64,000 nt of DNA from [Erwinia] mediterraneensis (GTDB taxonomy: Bacteria; Pseudomonadota; Gammaproteobacteria; Enterobacterales; Enterobacteriaceae): assembly GCF_900604315.1 (NCBI RefSeq), contig NZ_LR026978.1, forward strand, positions 1,777,615 to 1,841,614, written 5' to 3'. A program made the position numbers and the translations under genes. The notes beneath the pieces are model-generated. The model saw nothing but the letters and a program-made list of their open reading frames with translations, made no database searches and was not told the DNA's origin. This document shows, piece by piece, positions 50,938-59,315 of the stretch (position 1 is the first letter of the stretch; the number at the start of each line of letters is the position of its first letter).

Positions 50938-51480
50938 ATGGCCAGTCGGGGCGTTAACAAAGTGATTCTTGTCGGGAATCTGGGTCAGGACCCGGAAGTC
51001 CGCTATATGCCAAATGGTGGCGCGGTTACCAACATTACACTGGCCACGTCGGAAAGCTGGCGTGATAAACAGACCGGCGAGAATAAAGAGATCACCGAAT
51101 GGCACCGCGTTGTGCTGTTTGGCAAGCTGGCTGAAGTGGCAGGGGAATACCTGCGCAAAGGTTCGCAGGTCTATATTGAAGGCCAGCTGCGTACGCGTAA
51201 ATGGCAGGATCAGGGCGGCCAGGATCGTTACACCACGGAAGTGGTCGTCAACGTGGGCGGTACCATGCAGATGCTGGGCGGCCGTCAGCAGGGCGCCGGT
51301 GCAGGTGCGCCGATGGGCGGCGGTCAGAGCAACAACAACGGTTGGGGCCAGCCACAGCAGCCGCAACAACAGCCGCAGGGCGGTAATCAGTTCAGCGGTG
51401 GCGCGCAGTCGCGTCCGCAGCAGAGCGCTCCGGCGAACAACGAACCGCCGATGGATTTTGACGACGATATCCCATTCTGA
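50938..51480 (+). CDS. ssb: Single-stranded DNA-binding protein
   Basis: A 180-residue SSB (E. coli 178). The OB fold spans about 1-115, with [20 protein letters not shown] and [20 protein letters not shown] Gly/Gln/Asn-rich linker follows, and the C-terminal interaction tip MDFDDDIPF binds partner proteins. It is divergent from uvrA and possibly SOS responsive through the intervening LexA box. Confidence 0.98.
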   Translation: MASRGVNKVILVGNLGQDPEVRYMPNGGAVTNITLATSESWRDKQTGENKEITEWHRVVLFGKLAEVAGEYLRKGSQVYIEGQLRTRKWQDQGGQDRYTTEVVVNVGGTMQMLGGRQQGAGAGAPMGGGQSNNNGWGQPQQPQQQPQGGNQFSGGAQSRPQQSAPANNEPPMDFDDDIPF

Positions 51481-51535
51481 GTGCGTATCCTGGCGGCATG
51501 ATGCCCTCTTAATGCATCACGCCGTTTAATCTCTG

Positions 51536-51578
51536 AAAGGCCTGCAAAGCGTTGTGCGCTTCCTGCAGGCCTTTTTTA
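51536..51578 (+). terminator. ssb intrinsic terminator
   Basis: AAAGGCCTGCA / TGCAGGCCTTT forms an 11-bp stem followed by TTTT. Confidence 0.9.
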
Positions 51579-51719
51579 CAGGCCGCCTGAGGGCGCGTCT
51601 GCGTCAGCAGGATAAGTGTCAGGCTGTGGCATTCTGGTGATCGCATAAACGGCTGTTTTGCAATTCGCAGTGAAAAAGAGGCATGCTGACGGCTTCCGGA
51701 TGGCTTGAGGATGTAGATT

Positions 51720-52586
51720 GTGTCAGTAGTGCCCGCTGTTTTCCCCTGTGAAAAAGATCGCGCCCAGTTTCGCCAGCTGGCTGAACTGCCCGGGGTGGAA
51801 CTCTATCAGGCGCATATTGCGCGTTATGCCTTTGAGCCGCACACCCATGAGGCGTTCGGCATCGGCACTATCCTTGCAGGCGCTCAGCGCTTTCGCTATC
51901 GCGGCAGCCATTACGTAGCGCCTGTCCATTCTCTGGTGATGATGAATCCGGATGAGCTGCATACCGGCGAGTCCGCTTGTGAAGAGGGCTGGCGTTATCG
52001 CATGGTCTATATTCAGCCCGAGAGGCTGGAGATGCTGACCGGTGAGCGGGGATGGTGGTTCAGTGACGCGCTGCGCGTGGATCGCCGCGCAGCCCAGCCG
52101 TTGTCGCACGCCCTGGCGGCGCTGTGGCAGGCGGAAACCGCGCTCGAACGGGAGGGTTTGCTGGTTGACCTGCTGGCTTTTATGCGACCTTTTGCCCGCG
52201 TGGCGCGGCCGTCGCAGCAGCAGGAGGCACATCGCTTTGACCGCGTGCGCGAATATCTGCGTGCCAGTCTGGCGCAGACCATCCGGCTTGATACGCTGGC
52301 CGCGCTGGTTTCCCTCACGCCCTGGCACTTCCTGCGCGCCTTCAAACAGCACTATCACGTTACGCCCCACCAGATGCTGATGGCGTTTCGCCTCTATGAA
52401 GCGAAACAACTACTGGCGCGCGGCTGTGCGGCGGCAGAGGTGGCTTTCATGGTGGGCCTGACCGATCAGGCTCATCTGACGCGCGCGTTCACTCGTCGTT
52501 ACGGTATTACTCCGGTTCGTTACCAGAAACAGGTCATGCCAGCGCAATCTGCTACAAGAATTTTTCTGCCCACTCAGGGAAACTGA
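51720..52586 (+). CDS. AraC-family transcriptional regulator
   Basis: A 288-residue regulator with an N-terminal AraC-type cupin domain (about 20-150; HTHEAFGIGTILAGAQRFRY). The C-terminal double helix-turn-helix is at about 185-280, with LDTLAALVSLTPWHFLRAFKQHYHVTPHQML and DQAHLTRAFTRRYGITPVRY. The GTG at 51720 has GAGG about 10 bp upstream; other nearby starts are possible. It is followed 29 bp later by a DMT exporter gene on the same strand, its probable target. Confidence 0.88.
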   Translation: MSVVPAVFPCEKDRAQFRQLAELPGVELYQAHIARYAFEPHTHEAFGIGTILAGAQRFRYRGSHYVAPVHSLVMMNPDELHTGESACEEGWRYRMVYIQPERLEMLTGERGWWFSDALRVDRRAAQPLSHALAALWQAETALEREGLLVDLLAFMRPFARVARPSQQQEAHRFDRVREYLRASLAQTIRLDTLAALVSLTPWHFLRAFKQHYHVTPHQMLMAFRLYEAKQLLARGCAAAEVAFMVGLTDQAHLTRAFTRRYGITPVRYQKQVMPAQSATRIFLPTQGN

Positions 52587-52615
52587 GCGGCACCGATTCT
52601 ATAAGGAAGAAAAAC

Positions 52616-53575
52616 ATGTTTGCAGGCGTACTCTTTGCTCTGGCGGCAGGGCTGATGTGGGGGCTGATCTTCGTCGGACCGCTGATCGTGCCCGATTATC
52701 CCGGCACCTTACAGTCGGCTGGCCGTTACGTCGCCTTTGGCCTGATAGCCCTGCCGCTCGCCTGGCAGGCGCGTCATCATCTGCGTCAACTGTGCTCAGG
52801 CGACTGGGCAGAAGCCCTGCAACTGTCGCTGATTGGCAATCTGCTCTACTACGCCTGTCTGGCCAACGCGATTCAGCGTACCGGCGCACCGGTTTCAACC
52901 ATGATTATTGGCACCCTGCCGGTCGTTATCTCTGTTACCGCCAACCTCTGTTACGGACATCTGGAAGGAAAGCTATCCTGGCGGCGTCTGTCGCCTGCGC
53001 TGATGCTGATCGCGCTGGGATTACTGTGTGTAAACCAGGCAGAGTGGCAGGCTGCCGAAACACCGCCGGATATCCCCGGCTATCTGACAGGGATCCTGCT
53101 GGCATTATGCGCCGTTGCGTGCTGGACCTGGTATCCGCTGCGTAATGCGCGCTGGCTGCGTGCGCATCCCGAGGTGAAACCCTCAACCTGGGCTACGGCG
53201 CAGGGAGTAGTGACACTGCCGCTGGCGCTGCTCGCCTGGCTGTTGGTCAGCGGGCAACTCGCCTGGCAGCGGCCTGACTTTGCCTTGCCTTTCGGTCCCC
53301 GCCCGGAAATTTTTATTCCCTTAATGCTGGCTATCGGCCTGTTTTGCTCCTGGCTGGGAACGCTGTGCTGGAATGCTGCCAGTCAGCGGCTTCCCACGGT
53401 TTTAATTGGACCGTTGATTGTCTTCGAAACCTTATTTGGCCTGTTGTGGACATTTCTCTGGCGCCAAAGCTGGCCGCCACTGTTAACGCTCGGCGGTATT
53501 CTTTGCCTGATAGCTGGCGTGCTTTATGCAATGCGTGTTAAGCCCCGGCCAGTCATTAAGAAAATGAAAGTCTGA
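52616..53575 (+). CDS. DMT-superfamily (EamA) exporter
   Basis: A 319-residue inner-membrane protein with about ten hydrophobic segments in two EamA repeats. It begins FAGVLFALAAGLMWGLIFVG. The AIQRTGAPVSTMIIGTLPV stretch ends the first repeat, and RLPTVLIGPLIVFETLFGLL the second. It has a good GGAAGAAA ribosome-binding site and follows the AraC gene by 29 bp. DMT members of this type export amino acids or other metabolites; the substrate is unknown. Confidence 0.88.
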   Translation: MFAGVLFALAAGLMWGLIFVGPLIVPDYPGTLQSAGRYVAFGLIALPLAWQARHHLRQLCSGDWAEALQLSLIGNLLYYACLANAIQRTGAPVSTMIIGTLPVVISVTANLCYGHLEGKLSWRRLSPALMLIALGLLCVNQAEWQAAETPPDIPGYLTGILLALCAVACWTWYPLRNARWLRAHPEVKPSTWATAQGVVTLPLALLAWLLVSGQLAWQRPDFALPFGPRPEIFIPLMLAIGLFCSWLGTLCWNAASQRLPTVLIGPLIVFETLFGLLWTFLWRQSWPPLLTLGGILCLIAGVLYAMRVKPRPVIKKMKV

Positions 53576-54514
53576 CGCGGTGGAGAAAGAATAACAGGCG
53601 CATTACCCGATAAGAGAAAGCTATTTTAAGATTACCTCCAGGTATTTTACCCTGCTTATTTGGCTGGCGAAGGGATGCTTAACTGCCTTCTTATAACCTA
53701 AGGTTTTTTTTGATCCCTTTTTTTCATCCATTAAGATATAAAAAGGCAACCTGCGCAAGGGACTTACAGCCGTAATGCCCGGGTTTTCTCTGCTATTAAG
53801 GCAGCAAAGTAGCGCCGGGCAGACAGAGGTGAAGCTTGCTTTTTCAACGAAGCGCGCAAGAAACATGCTTTTTGGTCAATTTTTTTGCTGCACCCGGGTG
53901 CCGTAACGCTTTTCTGCGTCCTTTCTTCCGCCGATAAATGTGATGAAAAGCCATATTTTGCTGCGGGGATAATGCAAATGTTGCGAATAATCTGAGATGT
54001 CAGTCACCTCAAATGATTAGCACTGCCTAACTATGGATGAACACTCTTAACAGATTACGGGTATGAAAGTCGGTAAGTGTTAAGCAACCATTAACATTTA
54101 TTTTGGGATAATTCCGAAGGAAATATTTTCCAGCTCAGCTACCGGTTGGATTATAAATATTTTTACTCCATCAATTAGATCCAGGTATTACTGACGTAAA
54201 ATTAAGCGTCATGTTTACGTGTGCTGATGAGATTTGTCCTGGTACAGGACCAGATTTATAAATAAAGAAAACGGCAGCACAAATGCCCTGCCTCAGCATA
54301 AATGAGGCAGGGCATTTGTTAACTGGATTGAATAGCAAGTTTTTTGCTGATGTGAATCATTTTTACCACACAAAAGATGTTTTTCCTCGGCAGAAAACAT
54401 CAAAAAAAAATGGTGCGGATAATCAGACCCTGAAAGCTTTATAGGATGATCTTCCTTTTCTCTGGTAAGTACCAGGTAGAGCCATTAATCAAAAAAAGAA
54501 CGGTATTACGGGCC
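53576..54514. other. AT-rich non-coding region with a long hairpin
   Basis: About 940 bp without a credible ORF between the DMT exporter and the transposase fragment. It contains a perfect 17-bp hairpin at 54279-54319 and many A/T runs. A minus-strand frame of 81 codons at 53621-53866 shows no family likeness. The composition differs from the flanking genes, consistent with a foreign or degraded segment. Confidence 0.5.
54279..54319. repeat. Perfect 17-bp inverted repeat (hairpin)
   Basis: ACAAATGCCCTGCCTCA and its exact complement TGAGGCAGGGCATTTGT flank a seven-base loop. Only TTTGTT-like tails follow, so it is a possible terminator of an unseen transcript or a mobile-element/regulatory structure. 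Confidence 0.75.
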
Positions 54515-54910
54515 TTAACGATTGTCAGAGTTAGAGGGATAATGATAAACGCTGCGACTAATATCCAGCAGGCGGCAGCTGCGGCGTGTGCCGATATCAA
54601 AGGTGCTCTGCAGGAAGTTCACCGCCTGACGCTTTTCGTTAGTTGTGAAGAAGTTCTTAAGTACGCTTTGTAGCATCTCCTTGTCTGTGCTTAATATCTG
54701 CAGCTCACGGGTCATCAACTGCAGTTTGTCCTCCAACTCTTTGATTCTTCTACCTTCTTCTGATGATAGCCCGGAGAATTTCTTCTTCCAGCTGTAGAAG
54801 GTCGCTTCAGAGATGCCTAACTCTTCACAAATCTCCCTTACCTTCACTCCTGATTCAGAAGCTTTAATGGCATTGGTGATTTGCTCTTCGCTATATCGTG
54901 ACTTTCTCAT
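54515..54910 (-). pseudogene. Truncated IS3-family transposase (OrfA joined to the start of OrfB)
   Basis: Residues 1-100 are a typical IS3/IS407-type OrfA. The helix-turn-helix is YSEEQITNAIKASESGVKV...ELGISEATFYSWKKK, and the leucine-zipper region IKELEDKLQLMTRELQILSTDKEML follows. The next ~25 residues look like an OrfB start (RQAVNFLQSTFDIGTRRSCRLLDISRSVYHYP), then the frame stops and the DDE catalytic core is missing. OrfA and OrfB are in one frame instead of needing a -1 shift. The start at 54910 (MRKSRY) is the standard OrfA start; an ATG at 54934 adds eight residues. It cannot transpose by itself. Confidence 0.8.
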
Positions 54911-54934
54911 AAATGCTCTTACCTTTCTAATCAA

Positions 54935-55437
54935 TTAATGGATGAGAATAACTGTATTAATCCCCGGCACTGCAAAAAGGAGTTTTAATACAGTATTAAA
55001 GTGCGCGATTTGAATTGCGAAGGTTAAATTAAGATATTTGGAATAAATATCATCATGGGATAAATCTTATTTTATTCGCTTCCGGTTTCCACACCTTCCT
55101 GAATGGGTGTTTTTGATATAAATTCGTCTCATCCCAAAGGAAGAAAATTTCAACGCACATAGTGATTTCAGCATAACCTCCTTGCAAATTTCGCAGGATA
55201 TGCCAGGCGTCGCCGCTTCGTTTAAAAAGAAAAATCGTTTACACGAGGGTGTTTTTTTCGCCAAATATAATCAGAGTTTTCCTGAAAATAATCTCTGAAT
55301 TCAGCTTTGATTCTCAATTTTTCGGACCAGTCAGGTTTGAAGTATTTAATTACCGTCAGGTCCATTGTGTACTTGTTAATTCTATACAGGGACATGCACC
55401 GCAGGCTGTAGTAGTGAGTAATACAAAGGATGAGTCA
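54935..55437. other. Non-coding region upstream of the flippase gene
   Basis: About 500 AT-rich bp. ACTGTATTAA (54951-54960) and TTAATACAGT (54985-54994) are a 10-bp inverted repeat next to the transposase start, and GATATTT / AAATATC flank 55040-55044. The first may be an element end or operator. The reading frame entering the flippase extends back to 55249 but lacks family likeness there. No ops or JUMPstart element was found. Confidence 0.45.
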
Positions 55438-56694
55438 ATGAAACTTAGCGTAATGTCCAATGCCGCCTGGATGATGTCGGAGAAGATCGTCTCAGTGTTT
55501 GGCGTCATTTTCGTGACCTCCTACGTGGCGAAATCTTTTGGGCCAACTGTGTTTGGTCAAATGGCGTTTTCCACCTCACTCTTCTCAATGGTCCAGACCG
55601 TTGCGATTTTCGGTACCGAAACCATTCTGTTTAAACGCATCAGCAAAAACGCGCCCAAAGGGCTGCGGCTGATGACGATCGCACGCACCTTACGTATGGT
55701 ACTTCTGTTGCTCACCTCAGCGCCGGTGCTGGCCTGGGTCTGGTTCAACATGCAGGAAAATTTTCTGGCGTTTGCGCTGGCCTCATTTGTGGCCTCGGTG
55801 TTCGTCACGCAGGATACCTTCAGCGTTTACAACAATGCGCGCCTGGCATCGCGTCTGAATACCATTGCTAACTCCATCGGCATGGTGCTGAGTTTTACGA
55901 TCAGTTTTACCATCGCCTGGTTCCGTCTTAATCCGCTGTGGCTGACACTCTCCATCGTGGCCGTGACGCTGGTGCCTTATGTCATCAAGCGCTACAACTT
56001 CTACCGTGATAATCAGGATATCGCCCCGCCGCAGGAGAAACGCAGCGCTTATTTCCGTTATCTGATGTATGCCGGTCTGCCGCTGGCCATCTCCAGTATT
56101 TTTATCTCGGTTCAGGTAAAGGCGGCACAGATGTTTTTAGCGGGCGTCGGATCAGCGCGCGATCTCGGCCTGTTTGCCGCTGCCAATACTATTGCAGCCT
56201 CGTGGATTTTTATTCCCGTGGCGATCATCACTTCCTGCTTTACTGAAATTTTCAGAGAGCGTGGCGAAGTGGCCATAAAGCTGGCGGCGCGGCTGAATGG
56301 TTATGTCATGGGAGTTTCATTAGTGATGCTGCTCTTCATTGCGTTTTATGGAGAAGAGCTTGTCATTGCGTTATACGGCCAGGAGTACACACAGTCAGGA
56401 AGTCTCATTACGTTGCTGTCGATAGCAACCTGCTTTTCGGCAATGGGTACCGTAGCGTATCGCTACATGGTGAAAGAAGGGGGGTTTAACTATCTGCTGA
56501 AGAAAATCATTTGCCTGATGCTCATTAGTTTGCCGCTCTCCTGGTGGTTGATCCAGGGCTACGGCATCATGGGTGCTGCATGGAGTGTTTTTCTCTCAGA
56601 GCTGCTATCCCTTACCGTAATGAACTACTTCTTCAAAAACGGCGTCATTCAAAAAATTCAGGTTTCCTCACTCAACTACAAAACCTACAAATGA
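55438..56694 (+). CDS. Polysaccharide flippase (Wzx/MOP-superfamily) membrane protein
   Basis: A 418-residue protein with about 12 hydrophobic segments, started at 55438 (MKLSVMSNAAW) after AAGGA. It shows the MOP-superfamily start SEKIVSVFGVIFVTSYVAKSFGPTVFGQMAFS near 13-45 and a conserved ARDLGLFAAANTIA near 230. Family members flip lipid-linked oligosaccharides across the inner membrane. No glycosyltransferase, polymerase or initiating enzyme is nearby. The ATP-grasp gene follows after 8 bp with its own ribosome-binding site, so the two form an operon. Its AT-rich setting next to an IS fragment suggests acquisition. Confidence 0.82.
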   Translation: MKLSVMSNAAWMMSEKIVSVFGVIFVTSYVAKSFGPTVFGQMAFSTSLFSMVQTVAIFGTETILFKRISKNAPKGLRLMTIARTLRMVLLLLTSAPVLAWVWFNMQENFLAFALASFVASVFVTQDTFSVYNNARLASRLNTIANSIGMVLSFTISFTIAWFRLNPLWLTLSIVAVTLVPYVIKRYNFYRDNQDIAPPQEKRSAYFRYLMYAGLPLAISSIFISVQVKAAQMFLAGVGSARDLGLFAAANTIAASWIFIPVAIITSCFTEIFRERGEVAIKLAARLNGYVMGVSLVMLLFIAFYGEELVIALYGQEYTQSGSLITLLSIATCFSAMGTVAYRYMVKEGGFNYLLKKIICLMLISLPLSWWLIQGYGIMGAAWSVFLSELLSLTVMNYFFKNGVIQKIQVSSLNYKTYK

Positions 56695-56702
56695 GGTCAG
56701 AT

Positions 56703-57653
56703 ATGCTTAAGTTGAAAGAAGAACTCAGAAGAAGCGTACAGTATTTTATCAAAAAGATGCCCTGGTCATACCAGGACCGCATCTACTACTTTCACAAGTT
56801 TAAAAAGCTGCCCAATCTGCGTCAGCCGAAAGTGTTTAATGAAAAAGTCCTGTATCGTAAATTCGTGTTCGGTGATTACCAGAGCTATGGTCGCTTGTCC
56901 GACAAATATATGGTGCGCGAGTACATTGCGGACAAAGTGGGAGAGGAGTACCTGATCCCGCTGGTATACGAAACTACCGATCCCGCGACGTTAAACACGT
57001 TGCCCGCCTGGAAGAATACGGTGATTAAGCCGAATCACGGCTCCAACATGGTAGAAATTCTGCTGGAAGAGCCGGATGCGCTGAAAAAACAGCAGATCAT
57101 CAACAACTGTTACACCTGGTTGAAGACCGATTTCGCTAACGAAGCGCGGGAAATTCACTATCGCTATATTAAACCGCGCATTCTGGTGGAGCAGTACATT
57201 GGCGACGGCAAAAGCGCGCCGGTGGACTACAAGTTCCATATGTTCAACAAGCGCGACGGCAATTTTGAGTACGTGCTCCAGGTTATCTACAATCGCAGCA
57301 ATCCTGCGCTGTCGATGAACTTTTACGTCAATAACCTGAGTGAAGCCTTCCACAAAATTCGTGATACCGGGCTCGATATCACTCCGCAGCTGGCCTCACT
57401 GCAGCACGCGCTGGAGCTCAGCAAAAAGCTGGCCAGCGACTTCGACTATGTGCGGGTTGACTGGTATATCCATGAAGAGCGGATCTATTTCGGCGAACTG
57501 ACCTTTACCCCTGGCGCGGGCCTGGTAACCGGTCTCGATCGCGGGCTTAATCAGTTAATGGGAGATATGTGGATTCAGGATCGCCGCGGAACGCAGAGAC
57601 CGGGTGTGACAGTTCAGGATGTGAATATTCCGGCTATGTTGAAGAAAATTTGA
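56703..57653 (+). CDS. TupA-like ATP-grasp protein
   Basis: A 316-residue protein started at 56703 (MLKLKEEL) after GAGG. The TupA-like core is FNEKVLYRKF near 45-55, KYMVREYIADKVGEEYLIPLV near 68-90, IKPNHGSNM near 110 and the ATP-grasp metal/phosphate residues in VRVDWYIHEERIYFGELTFTPGAG near 253-276. TupA family proteins occur in peptide- or amino-acid-modified glycan synthesis (teichuronopeptide in Gram-positives), so it may ligate an amino acid or sugar acid to a glycan. It is paired with the flippase and ends before a strong terminator. The substrate is unknown. Confidence 0.8.
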   Translation: MLKLKEELRRSVQYFIKKMPWSYQDRIYYFHKFKKLPNLRQPKVFNEKVLYRKFVFGDYQSYGRLSDKYMVREYIADKVGEEYLIPLVYETTDPATLNTLPAWKNTVIKPNHGSNMVEILLEEPDALKKQQIINNCYTWLKTDFANEAREIHYRYIKPRILVEQYIGDGKSAPVDYKFHMFNKRDGNFEYVLQVIYNRSNPALSMNFYVNNLSEAFHKIRDTGLDITPQLASLQHALELSKKLASDFDYVRVDWYIHEERIYFGELTFTPGAGLVTGLDRGLNQLMGDMWIQDRRGTQRPGVTVQDVNIPAMLKKI

Positions 57654-57669
57654 CGATACACAGCAATAT

Positions 57670-57697
57670 AAAAAACCCCGCCATGCGGGGTTTTTTA
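57670..57697. terminator. Bidirectional terminator between the ATP-grasp gene and yjcB
   Basis: CCCCGC / GCGGGG with a CAT loop is flanked by AAAAAA and TTTTTT, so it works for both converging genes. Confidence 0.92.
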
Positions 57698-57707
57698 TTG
57701 CCGAAAA

Positions 57708-57989
57708 TCAGGGCATGGGCCAGCTGGCAGGAGCCTGATTCAGCACCTCAATACATACGTTTTTGGTTATCTCCATGAAGTTATGCAGATGCTCCATGCT
57801 CAGCGAGATGCCCAACAGACCGGTGACAAACCAGCACGACATTCCCAGACCCACGCCGCTGAACAGGAAAGCCATAACGTGGTGGCGAGTTTGCCGACAT
57901 TTAATTTTCAGGCTACTGGCGAGAAACATCATAACAGCGCTCAGCAACTCCCAGCGCATAACGAGAAAACCGGCAGTAAAAGTAGTCAT
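57708..57989 (-). CDS. yjcB: YjcB-family small membrane protein
   Basis: A 93-residue protein, the same length as E. coli YjcB. Conserved features are RWELLSAVMMFLASSLKI near 12-29, CWFVTGLLGISLSM near 52-66 and the end NQAPASWPMP. Two hydrophobic segments suggest an inner-membrane location. It sits between ssb and soxS as in E. coli, but the E. coli pdeC (yjcC) gene next to it is absent here. Function is unknown. Confidence 0.88.
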   Translation of the reverse strand: MTTFTAGFLVMRWELLSAVMMFLASSLKIKCRQTRHHVMAFLFSGVGLGMSCWFVTGLLGISLSMEHLHNFMEITKNVCIEVLNQAPASWPMP

Positions 57990-58212
57990 CGGTATCGGAC
58001 CTCAAAGCTGAAACATCCCTGACACTTTTCAGGGCGCAGTCACCCACGCATGAAAGCGAGCAAGCCTTTCACGGTGTTAACTGACAGATTAATAGTGTGA
58101 TAAGGATCACATTATATCATCCTGCGTCGCGCTTTGAACAAATTTTGATCGTGGTATGGTAGAAAAATTTTTATCGACGGGGAAAAGGGGAAAGCGGGAG
58201 AAAACAGGGGGA

Positions 58213-58229
58213 GCGCCCCGGGGGGGCGC
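58213..58229 (-). terminator. Likely soxS terminator
   Basis: GCGCCCC / GGGGCGC with a three-G loop; on the minus strand it is followed by CTGTTTTC. It lies 9 bp after the soxS stop. Confidence 0.6.
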
Positions 58230-58237
58230 GCAGAAGG

Positions 58238-58663
58238 TCAGCGAACCGGGCAATACTCGCCCGGGGTACGCGGACTAAAACCGGTCATGTTTTCGCCACA
58301 ATCAAAGTTGACCCGGCGCGGACGCTGTATCGCCTGACGACGCATGGCATTGCGCCAGGCGGTGGGCGTTTGCGCGTACTGACGCCGGAACACGCGGGAA
58401 AAAGTTTGCTGTGAATCGTAGCCATACTCCATGGCAATATCGAATACCGGGCGCTGCGTCTGGCGTAACGCTTCGGCAGCCAGCGTCAGGCGACGTTCGC
58501 GAATGTAGCCGCCCAGCGTCTGCTTCGTCACGGTACGAAACATACGTTGCAGGTGCCATTTGGAGTAACCCGATTTCGCCGCCACTTCATCGATCGATAA
58601 GCTTTTATCCAGATTCTGGTCAATCCACTGGGTTAAAGAATGAATTATTTCCTGGTGCATCAT
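58238..58663 (-). CDS. soxS: SoxS superoxide-response activator, with C-terminal extension
   Basis: An AraC-family activator of the superoxide regulon. Residues 1-107 align along the whole of E. coli SoxS, with SGYSKWHLQRMFRTVTKQTLGGYIRERRL and YDSQQTFSRVFRRQYAQTP. Unlike E. coli (107 residues) it has 141, with 34 extra residues after the HTH that include two cysteines (CGENMTGFSPRTPGEYC). The gene is divergent from soxR and its promoter contains the SoxR palindrome with a 19-bp -35/-10 spacer. Confidence 0.92.
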   Translation of the reverse strand: MMHQEIIHSLTQWIDQNLDKSLSIDEVAAKSGYSKWHLQRMFRTVTKQTLGGYIRERRLTLAAEALRQTQRPVFDIAMEYGYDSQQTFSRVFRRQYAQTPTAWRNAMRRQAIQRPRRVNFDCGENMTGFSPRTPGEYCPVR

Positions 58664-58727
58664 AGCCTCATCCTTCTGTCATTGACGCTGTTACGTCGGG
58701 TGGGATTCGTGGTTTTGATGGGAAGCA

Positions 58728-58758
58728 AGTATAATTCCTCAAGTTAACTTGAGGTAAA
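58728..58758 (-). promoter_or_regulatory. soxS promoter with embedded SoxR operator
   Basis: On the minus strand TTTACC (-35) and TATACT (-10) are separated by 19 bp, the overlong spacing used by MerR-family activators. Between them lies the 18-bp perfect palindrome CCTCAAGTTAACTTGAGG (58737-58754), matching the E. coli SoxR box. Confidence 0.95.
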
Positions 58759-58765
58759 GAGCCAA

Positions 58766-59251
58766 ATGAAAAAAGATCGCAACTACCCGAAACCGGTGCT
58801 GACGCCGGGAGAAGTGGCAAAGCGTAGCGGTGTCGCGGTATCGGCCCTGCATTTTTATGAAGCGAAAGGCCTGATCTCCAGCACACGTAATGCCGGTAAC
58901 CAGCGACGCTACAGCCGTGATGTCCTCCGTCGGGTTGCCATTATTAAAATCGCCCAGCGTATTGGCATCCCGCTGGCCACAGTCAGCGACAGCCTGATGC
59001 ATGTGCCTGCTAATAAGCGCATGTCGGCACAGGAGTGGAACGCCCTGACGCAGCACTGGCGTGAAGAACTGGATAAGCGTATTGAGACCCTGACGCGGCT
59101 GCGCAACGATCTGGATGGTTGCATCGGTTGCGGCTGTCTGTCGATGCGCGATTGCCCGCTACGCAACCCCGGCGATCGGCTGGCCCAGCAGGGGTCAGGG
59201 GCGGTACTGCTGGATCCGGAACATCACGAAGCCGCGGACAAAGATCGTTAA
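58766..59251 (+). CDS. soxR: SoxR redox-sensing activator
   Basis: A MerR-family [2Fe-2S] regulator. It has 161 residues (E. coli 154), with the winged helix [25 protein letters not shown] near 12-36 and [14 protein letters not shown]. The cluster cysteines are in [12 protein letters not shown] near 119-130. When its cluster is oxidised it activates soxS from the palindrome between the genes. The C-terminal tail is seven residues longer than in E. coli. Confidence 0.97.
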   Translation: MKKDRNYPKPVLTPGEVAKRSGVAVSALHFYEAKGLISSTRNAGNQRRYSRDVLRRVAIIKIAQRIGIPLATVSDSLMHVPANKRMSAQEWNALTQHWREELDKRIETLTRLRNDLDGCIGCGCLSMRDCPLRNPGDRLAQQGSGAVLLDPEHHEAADKDR

Positions 59252-59315
59252 GCGAGACACAGTCGCCGACGCTGTGCTGGCTATACTGCTGTAAGCGCCA
59301 TCACAGGGAGCCGCT

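Noticed and set aside
53621..53866. Minus-strand ORF of 81 codons in the AT-rich region
   Set aside because: No family likeness, no clear ribosome-binding site, and composition typical of non-coding AT-rich DNA.
55249..55437. Longer flippase start with 63 extra residues
   Set aside because: The extra part is AT-rich, lacks membrane character and family likeness; 55438 has a good ribosome-binding site.
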